Origin: Pseudomonadota bacterium
GTDB taxonomy: Bacteria; Pseudomonadota; Gammaproteobacteria; Pseudomonadales; Moraxellaceae
Assembly: GCA_021851865.1 (NCBI GenBank)
Contig: JAJZBU010000023.1
Span: 1 to 44,998, forward strand
DNA length: 44,998 bases
Direction: 5' to 3'
Positions 6,983-16,632 of the stretch are shown in pieces; position 1 is the first letter of the stretch, and the number at the start of each line of letters is the position of its first letter. Position numbers and translations under genes: made by a program. The notes under the pieces were generated by a model. The model did no database searches and was not told the DNA's origin. It saw only the letters and a list, made by a program, of their open reading frames with translations.

Positions 6983-7417
6983 ATGGCGAGCGCCGGGGAT
7001 ATTCTTCGTGTCAAAGAAGTGTCGCAGGTGTATTCCATCACGCCGGGGGCGACGGTTCTCGAAGCCTTGCACATCATGGCCGAGCGTCATATCGGGGCTT
7101 TGGTCGTGCTCGAAGAGGGACGGGTTGTCGGCATCCTCAGCGAACGCGACTATGCCCGCAAGGTGGCTCTGATGGAGCGCTCCTCCTACAACACCGAAGT
7201 GCGCGACATCATGACGCATGATGTGCTGACGGTCTCCAGTAAAGCTACCATCGAGCAATGCATGTCGATCATGACGGAGCGTCGCCTGCGGCATCTGCCG
7301 GTGGTCGATGAAGGAAAGCTCCTCGGCATGGTTTCGATCGGAGATCTGGTGAAAGCCATCATCACGAACCAGCAGTCGAAGATCGACCAGCTTGAGCAAT
7401 ATATCCGTGGTGCTTGA
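6983..7417 (+). CDS. Two-CBS-domain protein
   Basis: A 144-residue protein made almost wholly of two CBS motifs, about residues 8-65 and 75-132 (TVLEALHIMAERHIGALVV and RRLRHLPVVDEGKLLGMVS). CBS pairs bind adenine nucleotides and sense energy state. Stand-alone ones of this size regulate partner enzymes or transporters that cannot be told from sequence. AGGAGG precedes the ATG. The 3' end overlaps or abuts the following DUF1653 gene, so the two are likely cotranscribed. The 180 bases upstream hold the divergent promoters and a GC-rich hairpin (about 6897-6918). Confidence 0.85.
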   Translation: MASAGDILRVKEVSQVYSITPGATVLEALHIMAERHIGALVVLEEGRVVGILSERDYARKVALMERSSYNTEVRDIMTHDVLTVSSKATIEQCMSIMTERRLRHLPVVDEGKLLGMVSIGDLVKAIITNQQSKIDQLEQYIRGA

Positions 7418-7433
7418 GGCAGAGAGTCTGCAG

Positions 7434-7643
7434 GTGGGTTTTTACCGGCACTACAAAGGCGGCTTGTATCAGGTCATCACCCTGGCTCGGCATAGCGAAA
7501 GCGGCGAGGCGATGGTGGTCTATCAGGCGCTCTATGGCCAGTTCGGTGTTTGGGTCAGGCCGCTGTCGCTCTTCGTCAGCGAGCACGCTCCGGGGTGTCC
7601 GCGTTTTGTGCGGGTGGCGCAGGCTTCTCTCCCTGCACTTTGA
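7434..7643 (+). CDS. DUF1653 protein
   Basis: A 69-residue protein with the DUF1653 pattern FYRHYKGGLYQVITLARHSE, then MVVYQALYGQFGVWVRPLSLF and PRFVRV. The function of the family is not established. The fold is a small beta-rich domain. The chosen GTG (7434) follows AGAGAG by seven bases and places YRHYKG where the family normally begins. In-frame TTG/GTG codons at 7392-7410 inside the end of the CBS gene are alternatives. The last 68 bases overlap the end of the cyclase-FHA gene on the other strand. Confidence 0.75.
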   Translation: MGFYRHYKGGLYQVITLARHSESGEAMVVYQALYGQFGVWVRPLSLFVSEHAPGCPRFVRVAQASLPAL

Positions 7644-8484
7644 AAAAGAGGCTGTGCGCAGAGTTCGCCGCGGCCTCTTCGCCGCAGGCGATCCAGCCTT
7701 GGCCGTGCAGGACGTGGCTGGTATGACGTAAAAGAAGGCGTTCGCCCTGGTCGGTGAGGATGAGGGTACCGTTGCTGCTGAAGTCAGTGAGGGTGCAGCG
7801 TTCGCCGTGGACCTCGATGCGTGCGTGCCGGCGCGAGGCCAGGGTGGAGGCGATGACCCAATCATTGTCCGCTGCACGGCCGAGACTGAGCGTCGCGCCG
7901 GGGTGCAGACAACGCTCATGCTCGCCTTGTTGTAAGCACAGGCAGAGCCGTTGTTCGATGGTCTTGGCGTGCGACAGGAGCTGGGTCATGTCCGCAGCTT
8001 CGATGATGGCCTCGTACAGACCGACCTCATGATCCTTGCCACGCAGAGGGATGCTGTCGAGACGGCGAACCTGTTGTTGCTGCGCTTGGGAAAGGGTCGC
8101 GACCAGTGCGGCGCCGATCAGGATCTGTCCGGCACGCGCCAGACTGGCGAGACGAGCTGTCGTATTGACCGTATCGCCATAGACGTCACCGGCGCCTTTG
8201 ATCAATTCACCGTAGTGCAGTCCTTGTCGTAGCTTCAGGGGAGGCTGCAGGTCGCTCAGGACATCGGGCAAGTGCATGGCGCAGGCGAGAGCGCTATCGC
8301 TGTTTTGAAAGACAGCCATGACCTCATCGCCCAGGGTTTTGACGACCCAGCCACCCTGCCCTTCGATCTGTCGGCACATGCGGTCGAGGGCGTGCGTGAT
8401 CAGTTCAGCGGCGCGGCGGTCGCCCAGCCCTTCATAGAGGCGACTGCTGCCGCTGATGTCTGCAAAAAGGACGCAGCCGTACAT
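7576..8484 (-). CDS. Class III adenylate/guanylate cyclase fused to an FHA domain
   Basis: A 302-residue cytoplasmic protein. The N-terminal cyclase domain shows FADISGSSRLYEG (first metal aspartate), TLGDEVMAVF (second) and DVYGDTVNTTARL (adenine/transition-state loop). The C-terminus is a forkhead-associated domain with LGRAADNDW, SRRHARI and SSNGT, which binds phosphothreonine. A second-messenger enzyme could therefore be placed or switched by Ser/Thr phosphorylation; a PP2C phosphatase lies at 14501. The ATG at 8484 follows GAGG by five bases and is preferred to a TTG at 8502 that overlaps the valS stop. Nucleotide specificity cannot be read with confidence. Confidence 0.85.
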   Translation of the reverse strand: MYGCVLFADISGSSRLYEGLGDRRAAELITHALDRMCRQIEGQGGWVVKTLGDEVMAVFQNSDSALACAMHLPDVLSDLQPPLKLRQGLHYGELIKGAGDVYGDTVNTTARLASLARAGQILIGAALVATLSQAQQQQVRRLDSIPLRGKDHEVGLYEAIIEAADMTQLLSHAKTIEQRLCLCLQQGEHERCLHPGATLSLGRAADNDWVIASTLASRRHARIEVHGERCTLTDFSSNGTLILTDQGERLLLRHTSHVLHGQGWIACGEEAAANSAHSLFFKVQGEKPAPPAQNADTPERAR

Positions 8485-8498
8485 GGAGGCCTCGTCAC

Positions 8499-11327
8499 TC
8501 AAAGCGTCGACTCGATCTGCGTGAGCTGTGCCGACAGGCGCTGCTGTGCCAGCGCGAGCTCATCGCGGTGTGTTTTTTCCTTGTTCACCACTTCGGCCGG
8601 GGCGCGCTCGATAAAACTGCTGCTCGATAACTTGCTCTCTACCCGGGCGATGTCCTGGGTGATGCGCTGCAATTCCTTGCGTAGGCGCTGTGCTTCCGCC
8701 TTCAGATCGATGAGACCGGCCAGGGGCATATGGATCTCGAGCTGGGCGATCATTTGCGTCGCCGTCACTGGCAAAGCTTCCTCGGTGGCGAGCCAGCGCA
8801 AGGATTCGAGGCGGGCGAGGCTGTGCAGCCACGGCGCCAAGCGCTGGCTGCGTTCGCGATCCTCGTCCTGGCCCTGGCGCAGCAGGAGTTGCACGTGTTT
8901 GCCCGGCGCGATCGCGAGCTCACTGCGCATATTGCGCACGGCGCCGACGACGGCCTGCAACCAGACGATGTCGGTTTCAGCCGCGACGTCCTCGGCGGCC
9001 GAGGTGTAGACGGGGTAGGCCTGCAACATGATGGAGTCGCCTGACAGCTGCAGAATCGGTCTGAGGCCCAGCCAGAGTTCCTCGCTGAGGAAAGGCATCA
9101 ACGGGTGCAGCAGGCGCAGGCTGCGCTCAAGCACGCGCGCCAGGGTGGCCAGCGTCGCTTGACGCTCCGGGCCGTCCGGACCGTTGAGAACGGGTTTGGT
9201 GAGCTCAAGATACCAGTCGCAATAATCATTCCAGATGAATTCATACAGGCTCTGGGCGAGCAGATCGAAACGAAACTCGGCGAAGTGTTCAGCGACCTGT
9301 CGACAGAGCTGGTTGCAGCGGTGCTCGATCCAGCGGTCGATGACCGTCGTCGCGGCGGGCGCCGCGGCGAGATCAAGGCCGGCGATATGGCCGTGCACAT
9401 AGCGCGCTGCATTCCAGATCTTGTTGCAGAACTTGCGGTAGCCTTCGACGCGCTTCATGTCGAACTTGACGTCGCGGCCGGTTGAGGCGAGGGCGGCAAA
9501 GGTGAAGCGTAAGGCGTCGGTGCCATGCGCGGCGATACCTTCCGGAAACTCCTTCTGCGTCGCCTTGGTGATTTTCTCGGCGTCCTTGGGGCGCATCAGT
9601 CCGTGCGTGCGTTTCTCGATCAGAGACGGAAGTTCTATACCGTCGATGATGTCCAGAGGATCGAGGACGTTGCCTTTGGATTTCGACATTTTCTGGCCTT
9701 CGGCATCGCGGACCAAACCATGCACATAGACGACCTTGAAGGGGATCTGTGGTTGTCCCTGCCGGTCTTTGACCAGATGCAGGGTCATCATGATCATGCG
9801 TGCGACCCAGAAAAAGATGATGTCGAAGCCGGTGACGAGGACGTCGGTGGGGTGGAAGGTCGCCAGTTCGGGCGTCGCCTGAGGCCAGCCCAGGGTCGAG
9901 AAAGTCCATAGTGCCGAGCTGAACCAGGTGTCGAGGACGTCCTCATCCTGCCGCAGGACCTGCAACGCCGACAGGCCGTAGTGCGCGCGCACCTCGGCCT
10001 CATCACGGCCGACATAGACCTGGCCTTGTTCGTCATACCAGGCTGGAATGCGATGCCCCCACCAGAGCTGGCGCGAGATGCACCAGTCCTTGAGCTCGCG
10101 CATCCAGGCGAAATACATGTTCTCGTAAGCGCGTGGCACGAAGCGTATGCGGCCATCGCTGACGGCGGCGACCGCCTCACTCGCCAGCGGCGCGGTGCGC
10201 ACATACCACTGGTCGGTGAGCCAGGGCTCGATGATCGCCCCGGAACGGTCGCCATGCGGCACTTTCAGGGCATAGGGCGCATCGATGCCGACCAGCCAAT
10301 CCTGTTCGCGCGCGCACTCGATGACGCGCTCGCGTGCTTGCATGCGAGCGAGACCGGCCCAGCCGGCCGGGGCATCTTCCAGGCCGAGGTTGCCGGCGTC
10401 GTAGCTGATCATTTCGAATCGCGCGAGGATGCAGGCGTCGCGGTCGAAGATGTTGATCAGGGGCAGATGGTGTCGTTGTCCCAGTTCATAGTCATTGAAG
10501 TCGTGCGCCGGCGTGATCTTGACGCAACCACTGCCGAAGGCGGGGTCGACGTAAGTATCGGCGACGACCGGGATGTGGCGGCCGGTCAGGGGCAGGATCA
10601 AGGTCTGGCCGATGAGATGCCGATAGCGCGCATCGTCGGGATGCACCGCCACGGCGGTGTCTCCGAGCAGGGTCTCGGGGCGAGTGGTGGCGACGACGAG
10701 ATGGCCACTGCCGTCCGCCAGGGCATAACGGAAATGCCACAAAGAACCTTGGGTTTCACGCGATTCGACTTCGAGGTCGGAGATCGCGGTGTGCAGCTTG
10801 GGGTCCCAGTTGACCAGACGTTTTCCGCGATAGATCAGCTGCTCGCGGTACAGCCGCACGAAGGCTTCGCGGACGGCGCTCGACAGGCCTTCGTCCATGG
10901 TGAATCGTTCGCGCGACCAGTCGACGGAAGAGCCGAGGCGGCGGATCTGTCGGGTGATGGTGCCACCTGACTCGGCCTTCCATGCCCAGACGCGCTGCAG
11001 AAAATCTTCACGCCCGAGCTGTTGCCGGCTCTCGCCGCGCGCGGCCAGCTGACGCTCGACCACCATTTGTGTGGCGATGCCGGCATGATCGGTGCCGGGC
11101 TGCCAGAGGGTGTTGTCACCGAGCATGCGATGGTAGCGGGTGAGAGCGTCCATCAAGGTATTGTTGAAGCCATGCCCCATGTGCAAAGAGCCGGTGACAT
11201 TGGGCGGCGGAATCATGATGCAATAAGCCGGGCCTTGTCCCGTGGGCTTGAAGTAGCCGGCGCGCTCCCAGCGATCGTAGCAGTCGCGTTCGAGGCTGGC
11301 AGGGTCATAGGCAGTATCGAAGCTCAT
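8499..11327 (-). CDS. valS: Valyl-tRNA synthetase
   Basis: A 942-residue class I synthetase that charges tRNA-Val. The HIGH motif is in [15 protein letters not shown], the KMSKS loop in [11 protein letters not shown], and the C-terminus has the arm coiled coil ([19 protein letters not shown]). The start is placed at 11327 ([17 protein letters not shown]); the 42 residues encoded upstream are unlike the family. The order pepA-holC-valS on this strand is conserved in many gammaproteobacteria. The 59 bases between holC and valS hold no obvious strong promoter, so readthrough from pepA is likely. Confidence 0.96.
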   Translation of the reverse strand: MSFDTAYDPASLERDCYDRWERAGYFKPTGQGPAYCIMIPPPNVTGSLHMGHGFNNTLMDALTRYHRMLGDNTLWQPGTDHAGIATQMVVERQLAARGESRQQLGREDFLQRVWAWKAESGGTITRQIRRLGSSVDWSRERFTMDEGLSSAVREAFVRLYREQLIYRGKRLVNWDPKLHTAISDLEVESRETQGSLWHFRYALADGSGHLVVATTRPETLLGDTAVAVHPDDARYRHLIGQTLILPLTGRHIPVVADTYVDPAFGSGCVKITPAHDFNDYELGQRHHLPLINIFDRDACILARFEMISYDAGNLGLEDAPAGWAGLARMQARERVIECAREQDWLVGIDAPYALKVPHGDRSGAIIEPWLTDQWYVRTAPLASEAVAAVSDGRIRFVPRAYENMYFAWMRELKDWCISRQLWWGHRIPAWYDEQGQVYVGRDEAEVRAHYGLSALQVLRQDEDVLDTWFSSALWTFSTLGWPQATPELATFHPTDVLVTGFDIIFFWVARMIMMTLHLVKDRQGQPQIPFKVVYVHGLVRDAEGQKMSKSKGNVLDPLDIIDGIELPSLIEKRTHGLMRPKDAEKITKATQKEFPEGIAAHGTDALRFTFAALASTGRDVKFDMKRVEGYRKFCNKIWNAARYVHGHIAGLDLAAAPAATTVIDRWIEHRCNQLCRQVAEHFAEFRFDLLAQSLYEFIWNDYCDWYLELTKPVLNGPDGPERQATLATLARVLERSLRLLHPLMPFLSEELWLGLRPILQLSGDSIMLQAYPVYTSAAEDVAAETDIVWLQAVVGAVRNMRSELAIAPGKHVQLLLRQGQDEDRERSQRLAPWLHSLARLESLRWLATEEALPVTATQMIAQLEIHMPLAGLIDLKAEAQRLRKELQRITQDIARVESKLSSSSFIERAPAEVVNKEKTHRDELALAQQRLSAQLTQIESTL

Positions 11328-11386
11328 CGAGGGGGTGCTCGCGCAGGGAGTATGGGAGGCATTATACAGGTGAGGCAGGTCTGGCG

Positions 11387-11827
11387 TTAAGCCGTTCCTG
11401 CCTTGAGTGGGTGGTTGAGCACATGCCAGTGATGCGCTTTCAGCCATTTCCACTGTTCGCGTCGGCGTGCCCGCATTGTGGCGTCGCCCTCGACGAGGAG
11501 GAGCAGGCGGCAGGGCGGCAGATCCGGCGGCAAATCCTCGGCGAGGTTGAACAGGACGGCAGCCCGAGTTTGCCGCGCCTGTGGCCAGGTGATGAGGACG
11601 GGCGGTGCTTTGCCGAGTTCCTCATCGACCAGGGCGTGCGCGATGAAGCTCTCGGGACGGCCGCCCCAGAGCAGTTCATCCATGCGCAGAGCCTCATCGC
11701 GGTCCTGGCAACGCAGGAGTAGGCTGAGACCCTGCGCCTGCGTTTTCTCGACGATGCGCAGGATGTAGGACTGGCGCAGCGCCGTATCGACGGCTTCAGG
11801 CAGGCTGTAAAAAGTGGCTTCAGGCAT
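11387..11827 (-). CDS. holC: DNA polymerase III chi subunit
   Basis: A 146-residue protein matching HolC: a start [10 protein letters not shown], a middle [15 protein letters not shown] and a late [13 protein letters not shown]. Chi joins the clamp loader, through psi, to single-stranded DNA-binding protein at the replication fork. The ATG at 11827 overlaps the pepA stop by eight bases (ATGCCTGA), showing coupled translation. Length and position between pepA and valS are normal for the family. Confidence 0.88.
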   Translation of the reverse strand: MPEATFYSLPEAVDTALRQSYILRIVEKTQAQGLSLLLRCQDRDEALRMDELLWGGRPESFIAHALVDEELGKAPPVLITWPQARQTRAAVLFNLAEDLPPDLPPCRLLLLVEGDATMRARRREQWKWLKAHHWHVLNHPLKAGTA

Positions 11828-13313
11828 AGGCTTGCCGGCGCAGATATTCGCTGAGCAAGGCCACCGGTCGTCCGGTCGCACCCTTTTGCGTACCGCTCAG
11901 CCAGGCGCTGCCGGCGATGTCGAGATGCGCCCAGCGCTGGCCTTCGGTAAACCGGGACAAGAAGCAGGCGGCGGTGATGGCGCCGGCGGTGGGGCCGCCG
12001 ATATTGGCCATGTCGGCGCAGGTCGAGTCGAGCAGCTCCTGATAGTCCTTCCACAACGGCAGGCGCCATCCCCGATCGAGGCTGGCTTCACCGGCGGCCA
12101 CCAAGTCTTCGGCGAGAGCGTCATCGGACGTGAAGATGCCGCTGGCGACTTTGCCGAGGGCCACCACGCAGGCTCCGGTCAGCGTCGCGATATCGATCAT
12201 CGTCACCGGCTTGAAAGTCTTCTGGGTGTAGGTCAGCGCATCGCAGAGGACCAGTCGCCCTTCGGCGTCGGTGTTGAGAATTTCGATGGTCTTGCCGGAG
12301 AGCGAGGTGACGATGTCGCCGGGGCGGCCGGCGCCGCCCGAGGGCATGTTTTCGGCACAGGCGAGGACACCGACGACGTTGATGGGCAACTGCGCGGCAA
12401 GAAGCATGCGCATGACGCCGAGGACGCTGGCGGCGCCACACATGTCGAACTTCATCTCGTCCATGGTCGCTGCAGGTTTCAGTGAAATGCCGCCGGTATC
12501 GAAGGTGATACCCTTGCCGATGAGAGCGATGGGCGCCTGTTTGGCCGGTCCGCCACGGTACTCGATGGTCACCAGCTGCCCTTCCTGCTGACTGCCGCGG
12601 CTGACCGCCATGAAGGCGCCGGCGCCGAGTTTCTCGAGCTGGGCTTCGCCGAGGACTTTCACCCGCAGCTTACGTTGTCCTTTGCCGAGCTCTTGCGCCT
12701 GCTCGGCCAGATGACGCGGCGTGCAGACGTTGCCGGGCAGATTGCCGAGGTCGCGTGCCAGGGCTGTCCCTGCCGCCACCGCCTGCGCCCAGGCGAGGGC
12801 CTCGCGGCCGGCGGCGAGAGGAATGCGTTCATCGACGCTGAAGCTGACTTGTGTCAGGCTCGTCGGTGTATTGTTTTGCGTCTTGTAACGATCGAAGCGA
12901 TAACAGCTCTCCAGCACGCTGCGCGCGATATGGGTCAGCTGTTCGATGGCGGTGACGCCGGCGATCTCGATTTCGGCGAAGGTCAGGCGGGCATGGGCGA
13001 CATGCAGGCCCTGCAGGTGACGAGTGGCGGCCTGCGTCATCTTGAGCAAGGTCGCCAGCTGCAGGTCGCTGCTCGGTCCTGTGCCGACGACCAGCAGCCA
13101 GTCCTGAGGAAAGTCATGCAGGCGCCACAGTGGCAGGATCTCGCCCGCCTTGCCTGAGAAACTGGCGGTTTTCAGGGCTTGGCTCAGCTGCCCCTGGGTA
13201 TGTTGGTCGATGGCGGCGGCGGCTGGGGAGAGCTGTTGCTCGGGGCCGACTGCCACGACCAGGGCTGCGTGGCGTTCGAGAGCGGCATGTGCGGATTTGA
13301 TGTGCAGCTGCAT
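11820..13313 (-). CDS. pepA: Leucyl aminopeptidase
   Basis: A 497-residue M17 family di-zinc aminopeptidase that removes N-terminal residues from peptides. In several bacteria PepA is also a DNA-binding architectural protein. The catalytic block is clear: GKGITFDTGGISLKP, MKFDMCGAASVLG and the signature NTDAEGRLVL. The start MQLHIKSAHAALERHA at 13313 follows AGGAA. It heads a pepA-holC-valS operon and diverges from lptG, with 122 bases between the two starts. Confidence 0.95.
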   Translation of the reverse strand: MQLHIKSAHAALERHAALVVAVGPEQQLSPAAAAIDQHTQGQLSQALKTASFSGKAGEILPLWRLHDFPQDWLLVVGTGPSSDLQLATLLKMTQAATRHLQGLHVAHARLTFAEIEIAGVTAIEQLTHIARSVLESCYRFDRYKTQNNTPTSLTQVSFSVDERIPLAAGREALAWAQAVAAGTALARDLGNLPGNVCTPRHLAEQAQELGKGQRKLRVKVLGEAQLEKLGAGAFMAVSRGSQQEGQLVTIEYRGGPAKQAPIALIGKGITFDTGGISLKPAATMDEMKFDMCGAASVLGVMRMLLAAQLPINVVGVLACAENMPSGGAGRPGDIVTSLSGKTIEILNTDAEGRLVLCDALTYTQKTFKPVTMIDIATLTGACVVALGKVASGIFTSDDALAEDLVAAGEASLDRGWRLPLWKDYQELLDSTCADMANIGGPTAGAITAACFLSRFTEGQRWAHLDIAGSAWLSGTQKGATGRPVALLSEYLRRQAYA

Positions 13314-13324
13314 GGCTTCCTCAC

Positions 13325-13353
13325 AAGACAAAAAGATGGGTTTTCGGGATAAT
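13325..13353 (+). promoter_or_regulatory. Candidate sigma70 promoter of lptG
   Basis: AAGACA (13325-13330), a 17-base spacer and GATAAT (13348-13353) lie between the divergent pepA and lptG starts, about 80 bases before lptG. The boxes are imperfect. A short hairpin (CCCCT...AGGGG near 13402-13416) lies in the presumed leader. Confidence 0.38.
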
Positions 13354-13435
13354 GGCCTCACCCGGTCCGAGCTTTTTACCACAGGCGACGGCCCCCTGTA
13401 TCCCCTGCCAAGGGGGGAGATGAGGAAGAATTTTG

Positions 13436-14491
13436 GTGAGCACGCTGTCGCGTTACGTCATGAAGACCGTTTTTCAATCCATCTTCGGGGTGTTGCTGGC
13501 TCTTCTCGGTCTTGAGATGGTCTTTGCCTTTCTCGGCGAGCTTGATGCGCTGTCTGCGACCTATCACATGCGTGACGCCCTATGGCAGGTGATCCTGCAT
13601 AGCCCGAGTTCGATCTATGAACTCATTCCGGTTGCCTGTCTCATCGGCGTGCTCGTCGGTCTTGGAGTTCTGGCCAACAACTCCGAGCTGACGATCATGC
13701 GTGCTGCCGGCATTTCGCCTTTGCGCATCGTATCTTTTACCTTGTTGCCGGCCATCGTCTTTGCCGGTATTTGTCTGATGCTGGCGCAGTATGTGATCCC
13801 GCAGACGGAGCAACTGGCACAGGTGCGCAAGACCCTCCTGCAAGGAGGCAGCGACGCCAGTCAAGGTTATTGGCATCGCGAGGGACGCAATTTCGTACAC
13901 ATCGGCTTGGTGCAGGAGCGCGGGATCCTCGATTTTCTCGACTTTTACACCTACGACGCGCAGGGACGTCTGATCCAGCGTGGGGCGGCGCAATTTGCCA
14001 CCTATTCAGGAAATGCCGGCTGGCAGCTCGGTCACTGGGTACAGTGCGACATTTCCGCCAACGGCCAGGTCAGCGTTCTCGCGCAAGACAGCAAGACCTG
14101 GGTCACGGCGCTGATCCCAGGCTTTCTCGACATGGCGGCGCGTGATCCGGAGTTCTTGTCGTTGACCAGTCTGCACGCCTATGCCCGGTTTCTCTCCATG
14201 GAAGGGCTCAGCGCCGAGGCCTATCAGCTTGAGTTTTGGAAGAAGGTGATGCAGCCTGTGGCTACTTTGGTCATGGTGCTTCTCGCGGCGTCGATTATTT
14301 TTGGGCCGCTACGTTCAGTGACCATGGGACTACGTCTGGTGGCGGGGATCTTCATTGGCCTGGGTTTTCGCTATGGTCAGGATTTCTTTGGTTTTGCCAG
14401 TCTCATCTATCACTTCAGCCCTTTTTGGGGGGCGGCGATGCCTGCCCTCCTGGCGGGTCTTTTGGGTATGATGGCCTTGCTACGGATTTGA
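13436..14491 (+). CDS. lptG: LPS export ABC transporter permease LptG
   Basis: A 351-residue YjgP/YjgQ-type permease. LptG works with LptF and LptB to pull lipopolysaccharide from the inner membrane to the LptA bridge. The N-terminal membrane segments (LSRYVMKTVFQSIFGVLLAL), the ELTIMRAAGISP coupling region, a central periplasmic beta-jellyroll and the C-terminal FGPLRSVTMGLRLVAGI identify LptG rather than LptF. GTG 13436 (or TTG 13433) follows GAGGAAG. The usual partner lptF, normally between pepA and lptG, is absent here. Confidence 0.9.
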   Translation: MSTLSRYVMKTVFQSIFGVLLALLGLEMVFAFLGELDALSATYHMRDALWQVILHSPSSIYELIPVACLIGVLVGLGVLANNSELTIMRAAGISPLRIVSFTLLPAIVFAGICLMLAQYVIPQTEQLAQVRKTLLQGGSDASQGYWHREGRNFVHIGLVQERGILDFLDFYTYDAQGRLIQRGAAQFATYSGNAGWQLGHWVQCDISANGQVSVLAQDSKTWVTALIPGFLDMAARDPEFLSLTSLHAYARFLSMEGLSAEAYQLEFWKKVMQPVATLVMVLLAASIIFGPLRSVTMGLRLVAGIFIGLGFRYGQDFFGFASLIYHFSPFWGAAMPALLAGLLGMMALLRI

Positions 14492-14500
14492 GGCGATAGC

Positions 14501-15265
14501 ATGATGGAAGCGACGACCATGCCGACATTCTCCGAGCACTGGCACAGTGTCGGCCACAGTGATACGGGTCTGTGCCGACAGGTCAATGAAGACGCCTTGT
14601 TAGCTCGCCCTGAAGCGGGACTCTGGCTGGTCGCTGATGGCGTCGGTGGCGGGTGCGCCGGAGATCGCGCCAGTCAAGCTCTGGTCGAGGTCGGTCAGCA
14701 GATACACGTTTGTCTGGATCTGATCGACCAGACCCTCGAACTCGAGGAGGCAGTGCTCGAGCTCAATCGCCAGATGTGTCTCTATGCCGCCGAACAATGG
14801 GCGGGACGGGTGATGGCGACGACGCTGGTCGCCCTGCTCCTGCGCCCGGGCCGGGGAGTGTGTCTCTGGGCGGGTGACTCGCGTCTTTATCGCTGGCGTG
14901 CCGGGGAACTGCAGCGCATCAGCCGCGATCATTCCATGTATCAAGCCTGTCTCGACGAAGGACAGGCGCCGGCGCAGATTCCCGGGCAGTTCAAAAACCG
15001 TATTCTGCGCGCCATCGGCGCCAAGGAAAAATTGACCATGGATGTGCAGGTCTTCGCTTGTGATGTCGACGACCGCTATTTCCTGTGCAGCGATGGCGTG
15101 CACGCCCTGATCGACGACGGCGAATTGCGCGAGATCATCGCGATGCCGCCCGAGGAGGCGCTCGTTCAGATCAAGGAACGCTGTCTGCAGCGCGGCGCGC
15201 CGGATAATTTTACTTTTTTGCTGGTGACGCAGGCGGCTTCTTCGCCCGACGTCGCTGTCGATTAG
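14501..15265 (+). CDS. PP2C-family protein serine/threonine phosphatase
   Basis: A 254-residue phosphatase of the Stp1/PPM type. Metal-binding motifs are visible in order: VNEDALLA, LVADGVGGG, WAGDSRLYRW, CSDGVHALID and GAPDNFTFLLV. These enzymes remove phosphate from Ser/Thr residues set by Hanks-type kinases. No such kinase is within the window. It starts ten bases after lptG, so it is likely cotranscribed with it. The nearby FHA-cyclase at 7576 is a possible member of the same phospho-signalling set, which is inference. Confidence 0.88.
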   Translation: MMEATTMPTFSEHWHSVGHSDTGLCRQVNEDALLARPEAGLWLVADGVGGGCAGDRASQALVEVGQQIHVCLDLIDQTLELEEAVLELNRQMCLYAAEQWAGRVMATTLVALLLRPGRGVCLWAGDSRLYRWRAGELQRISRDHSMYQACLDEGQAPAQIPGQFKNRILRAIGAKEKLTMDVQVFACDVDDRYFLCSDGVHALIDDGELREIIAMPPEEALVQIKERCLQRGAPDNFTFLLVTQAASSPDVAVD

Positions 15266-15334
15266 GGGGAAGCTGGCATATCCTCAGTTTTGCCGCCATA
15301 ATGACCGCAGACCACTTTGACCCACCGAGATCTC

Positions 15335-15598
15335 ATGAGGCGCCCGAACGATTCCGACAGCCTCGACCCGATCAATGCGTCCTTGCGCACCTTGGGTGTG
15401 CAGCATGAATCGGGTGATATCGATACCGATGCCTATCTGGCGGCGCAACGGCGCTTGCTGACGCAGGCGACGCTGAGTCGTGACGCGACGGCGGCGGCGA
15501 CGGGGGCGCAGGCGTGGCTGGCGCGCGCCGGTCTGTATCTGGCGATCCTGATGGTCGTGCTGACGGTGCTGGCGTTGATCAGTTTTTTTGTCAATTGA
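15335..15598 (+). CDS. Small single-pass membrane protein, unknown
   Basis: An 87-residue protein. The N-terminal part is polar, with a short SHOCT-like stretch (LGVQHESGDIDTDAYLAAQR) typical of small helical oligomerising motifs. The C-terminus is one strong membrane helix (AGLYLAILMVVLTVLALISF). The ATG at 15335 is used; a TTG at 15317 is possible, and neither has a strong ribosome site. It follows the PP2C gene by 69 bases. I cannot assign a function. Confidence 0.6.
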   Translation: MRRPNDSDSLDPINASLRTLGVQHESGDIDTDAYLAAQRRLLTQATLSRDATAAATGAQAWLARAGLYLAILMVVLTVLALISFFVN

Positions 15599-15768
15599 CC
15601 CGTGGATGCCCTGTCAGCTTGACGTCTTTGCCGCTCCCCCACGCACTTCCATGAAGGCGGCCCCGTCTTCGCACTGACGGTAAACGCAGAAATTTCATCG
15701 GCGCTATGCGCTGATCAGTAGTCCTCAGTCGGCGACGCACGGAAGGGGCAAGCTTGTCGGGCACCGGG

Positions 15769-16473
15769 TCAGTAGATGCCACCACCATAGAGATGGCGGT
15801 AGCGGCTGATGACGCGATGCACGTAATCTTGGGTTTCGCTGAAAGGCGGAATGCCGCCGTACTTGATGACGTTCTTCTCGCCGGCATTGTAGGCGGCGAG
15901 TGCCAGCTCAAGACTCTTAAAGCGTTGCAGCAGGTCGCGCAGGTAATGCGTACCGCCACGGATATTCTGCGCCGGGTCAAAGGCATCGGCGACGTGGTAG
16001 CGGCGTGCGGTAGCGGGCATGAGCTGCATCAGGCCGCGTGCGCCGGGCGGTGATATGGCATAGGGGTTGAATCCCGACTCGGTATGGATGATGGCCAGGA
16101 CGAGGCCTTTGTCGAGGCCATTTGCCGCCGCCTGAGTGGCGATCAGGCGGTCGTAGGCGTGGACATTACGGCCATAAGCGCCTTGTACCGACGCCTCATC
16201 ACGTCCCCAGTTGTGATAGCGATGCATATTGCTGTCAGGATACCACGCCACCTTGCTGAGGACGGTGTAACGGTGGAACGCCAGTCCCTGCGGATGACCA
16301 TCGGGATTGACGAGATTGGTCAGCAGAATGTTGCCTTGCGCATCCTTGAAGGTATAGATGTGCCCTGCCCACGTCGCGAGTGAACAAGCCAGTACGCATG
16401 CCCCCCACAGACAAGCCAAGTACCTGCGCTGGCCGGAGGTGGGCCACGTCGTGTCGATGAAAATTTTTCTCAT
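15769..16473 (-). CDS. Secreted lytic transglycosylase with DUF4124 domain
   Basis: A 234-residue protein with an N-terminal signal or membrane segment (YLACLWGACVLACSLATWAG), a short DUF4124-like beta region (HIYTFKDAQGNILLTN) and a C-terminal SLT domain. The catalytic glutamate is in IIHTESGFNPYAISPPG. GLMQLMPATA and LALAAYNAGEKNV complete the Slt70-type signature. It cleaves the glycan strands of peptidoglycan in the periplasm. Bases 15599-15768, between it and the convergent membrane-protein gene, hold only a weak hairpin (15697-15715). Confidence 0.9.
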   Translation of the reverse strand: MRKIFIDTTWPTSGQRRYLACLWGACVLACSLATWAGHIYTFKDAQGNILLTNLVNPDGHPQGLAFHRYTVLSKVAWYPDSNMHRYHNWGRDEASVQGAYGRNVHAYDRLIATQAAANGLDKGLVLAIIHTESGFNPYAISPPGARGLMQLMPATARRYHVADAFDPAQNIRGGTHYLRDLLQRFKSLELALAAYNAGEKNVIKYGGIPPFSETQDYVHRVISRYRHLYGGGIY

Positions 16474-16570
16474 AGGGCAAGATTAGGCGAGTCGCTTAGC
16501 GATGGCAAGATGTTGCCCCCCGGCTGGCATATGACAGATTCTCTCCTATGCTGAATGTCGAGGAGGCAAG

Positions 16571-16591
16571 CGCCGGATGTATCGTCCGGCG
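16571..16591 (+). other. Hairpin in the leader of the CheA-like kinase operon
   Basis: CGCCGGA (16571-16577) and TCCGGCG (16585-16591) form a perfect seven-pair stem with the loop TGTATCG, 41 bases before the kinase start. No T run follows, so it is more likely a leader RNA structure than a terminator. Further upstream, GGCAA-GATG-TTGCC (16504-16517) is another small hairpin. I recognise no known riboswitch. Confidence 0.35.
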
Positions 16592-16632
16592 ACAGGGCCG
16601 CTATCACCGATCAGCAATGAGTCATTCAGACC

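Noticed and set aside
9981-10970. Long open frame opposite valS (329 codons)
   Set aside because: It is the reverse of a strongly conserved valS reading. High GC content removes stop codons on the other strand. The peptide has no recognisable motif.
15697-15715. Terminator between the small membrane protein and the lytic transglycosylase
   Set aside because: ATCGGCGC-TAT-GCGCTGAT can pair, but no T run follows on either strand. It is noted only as a weak hairpin.
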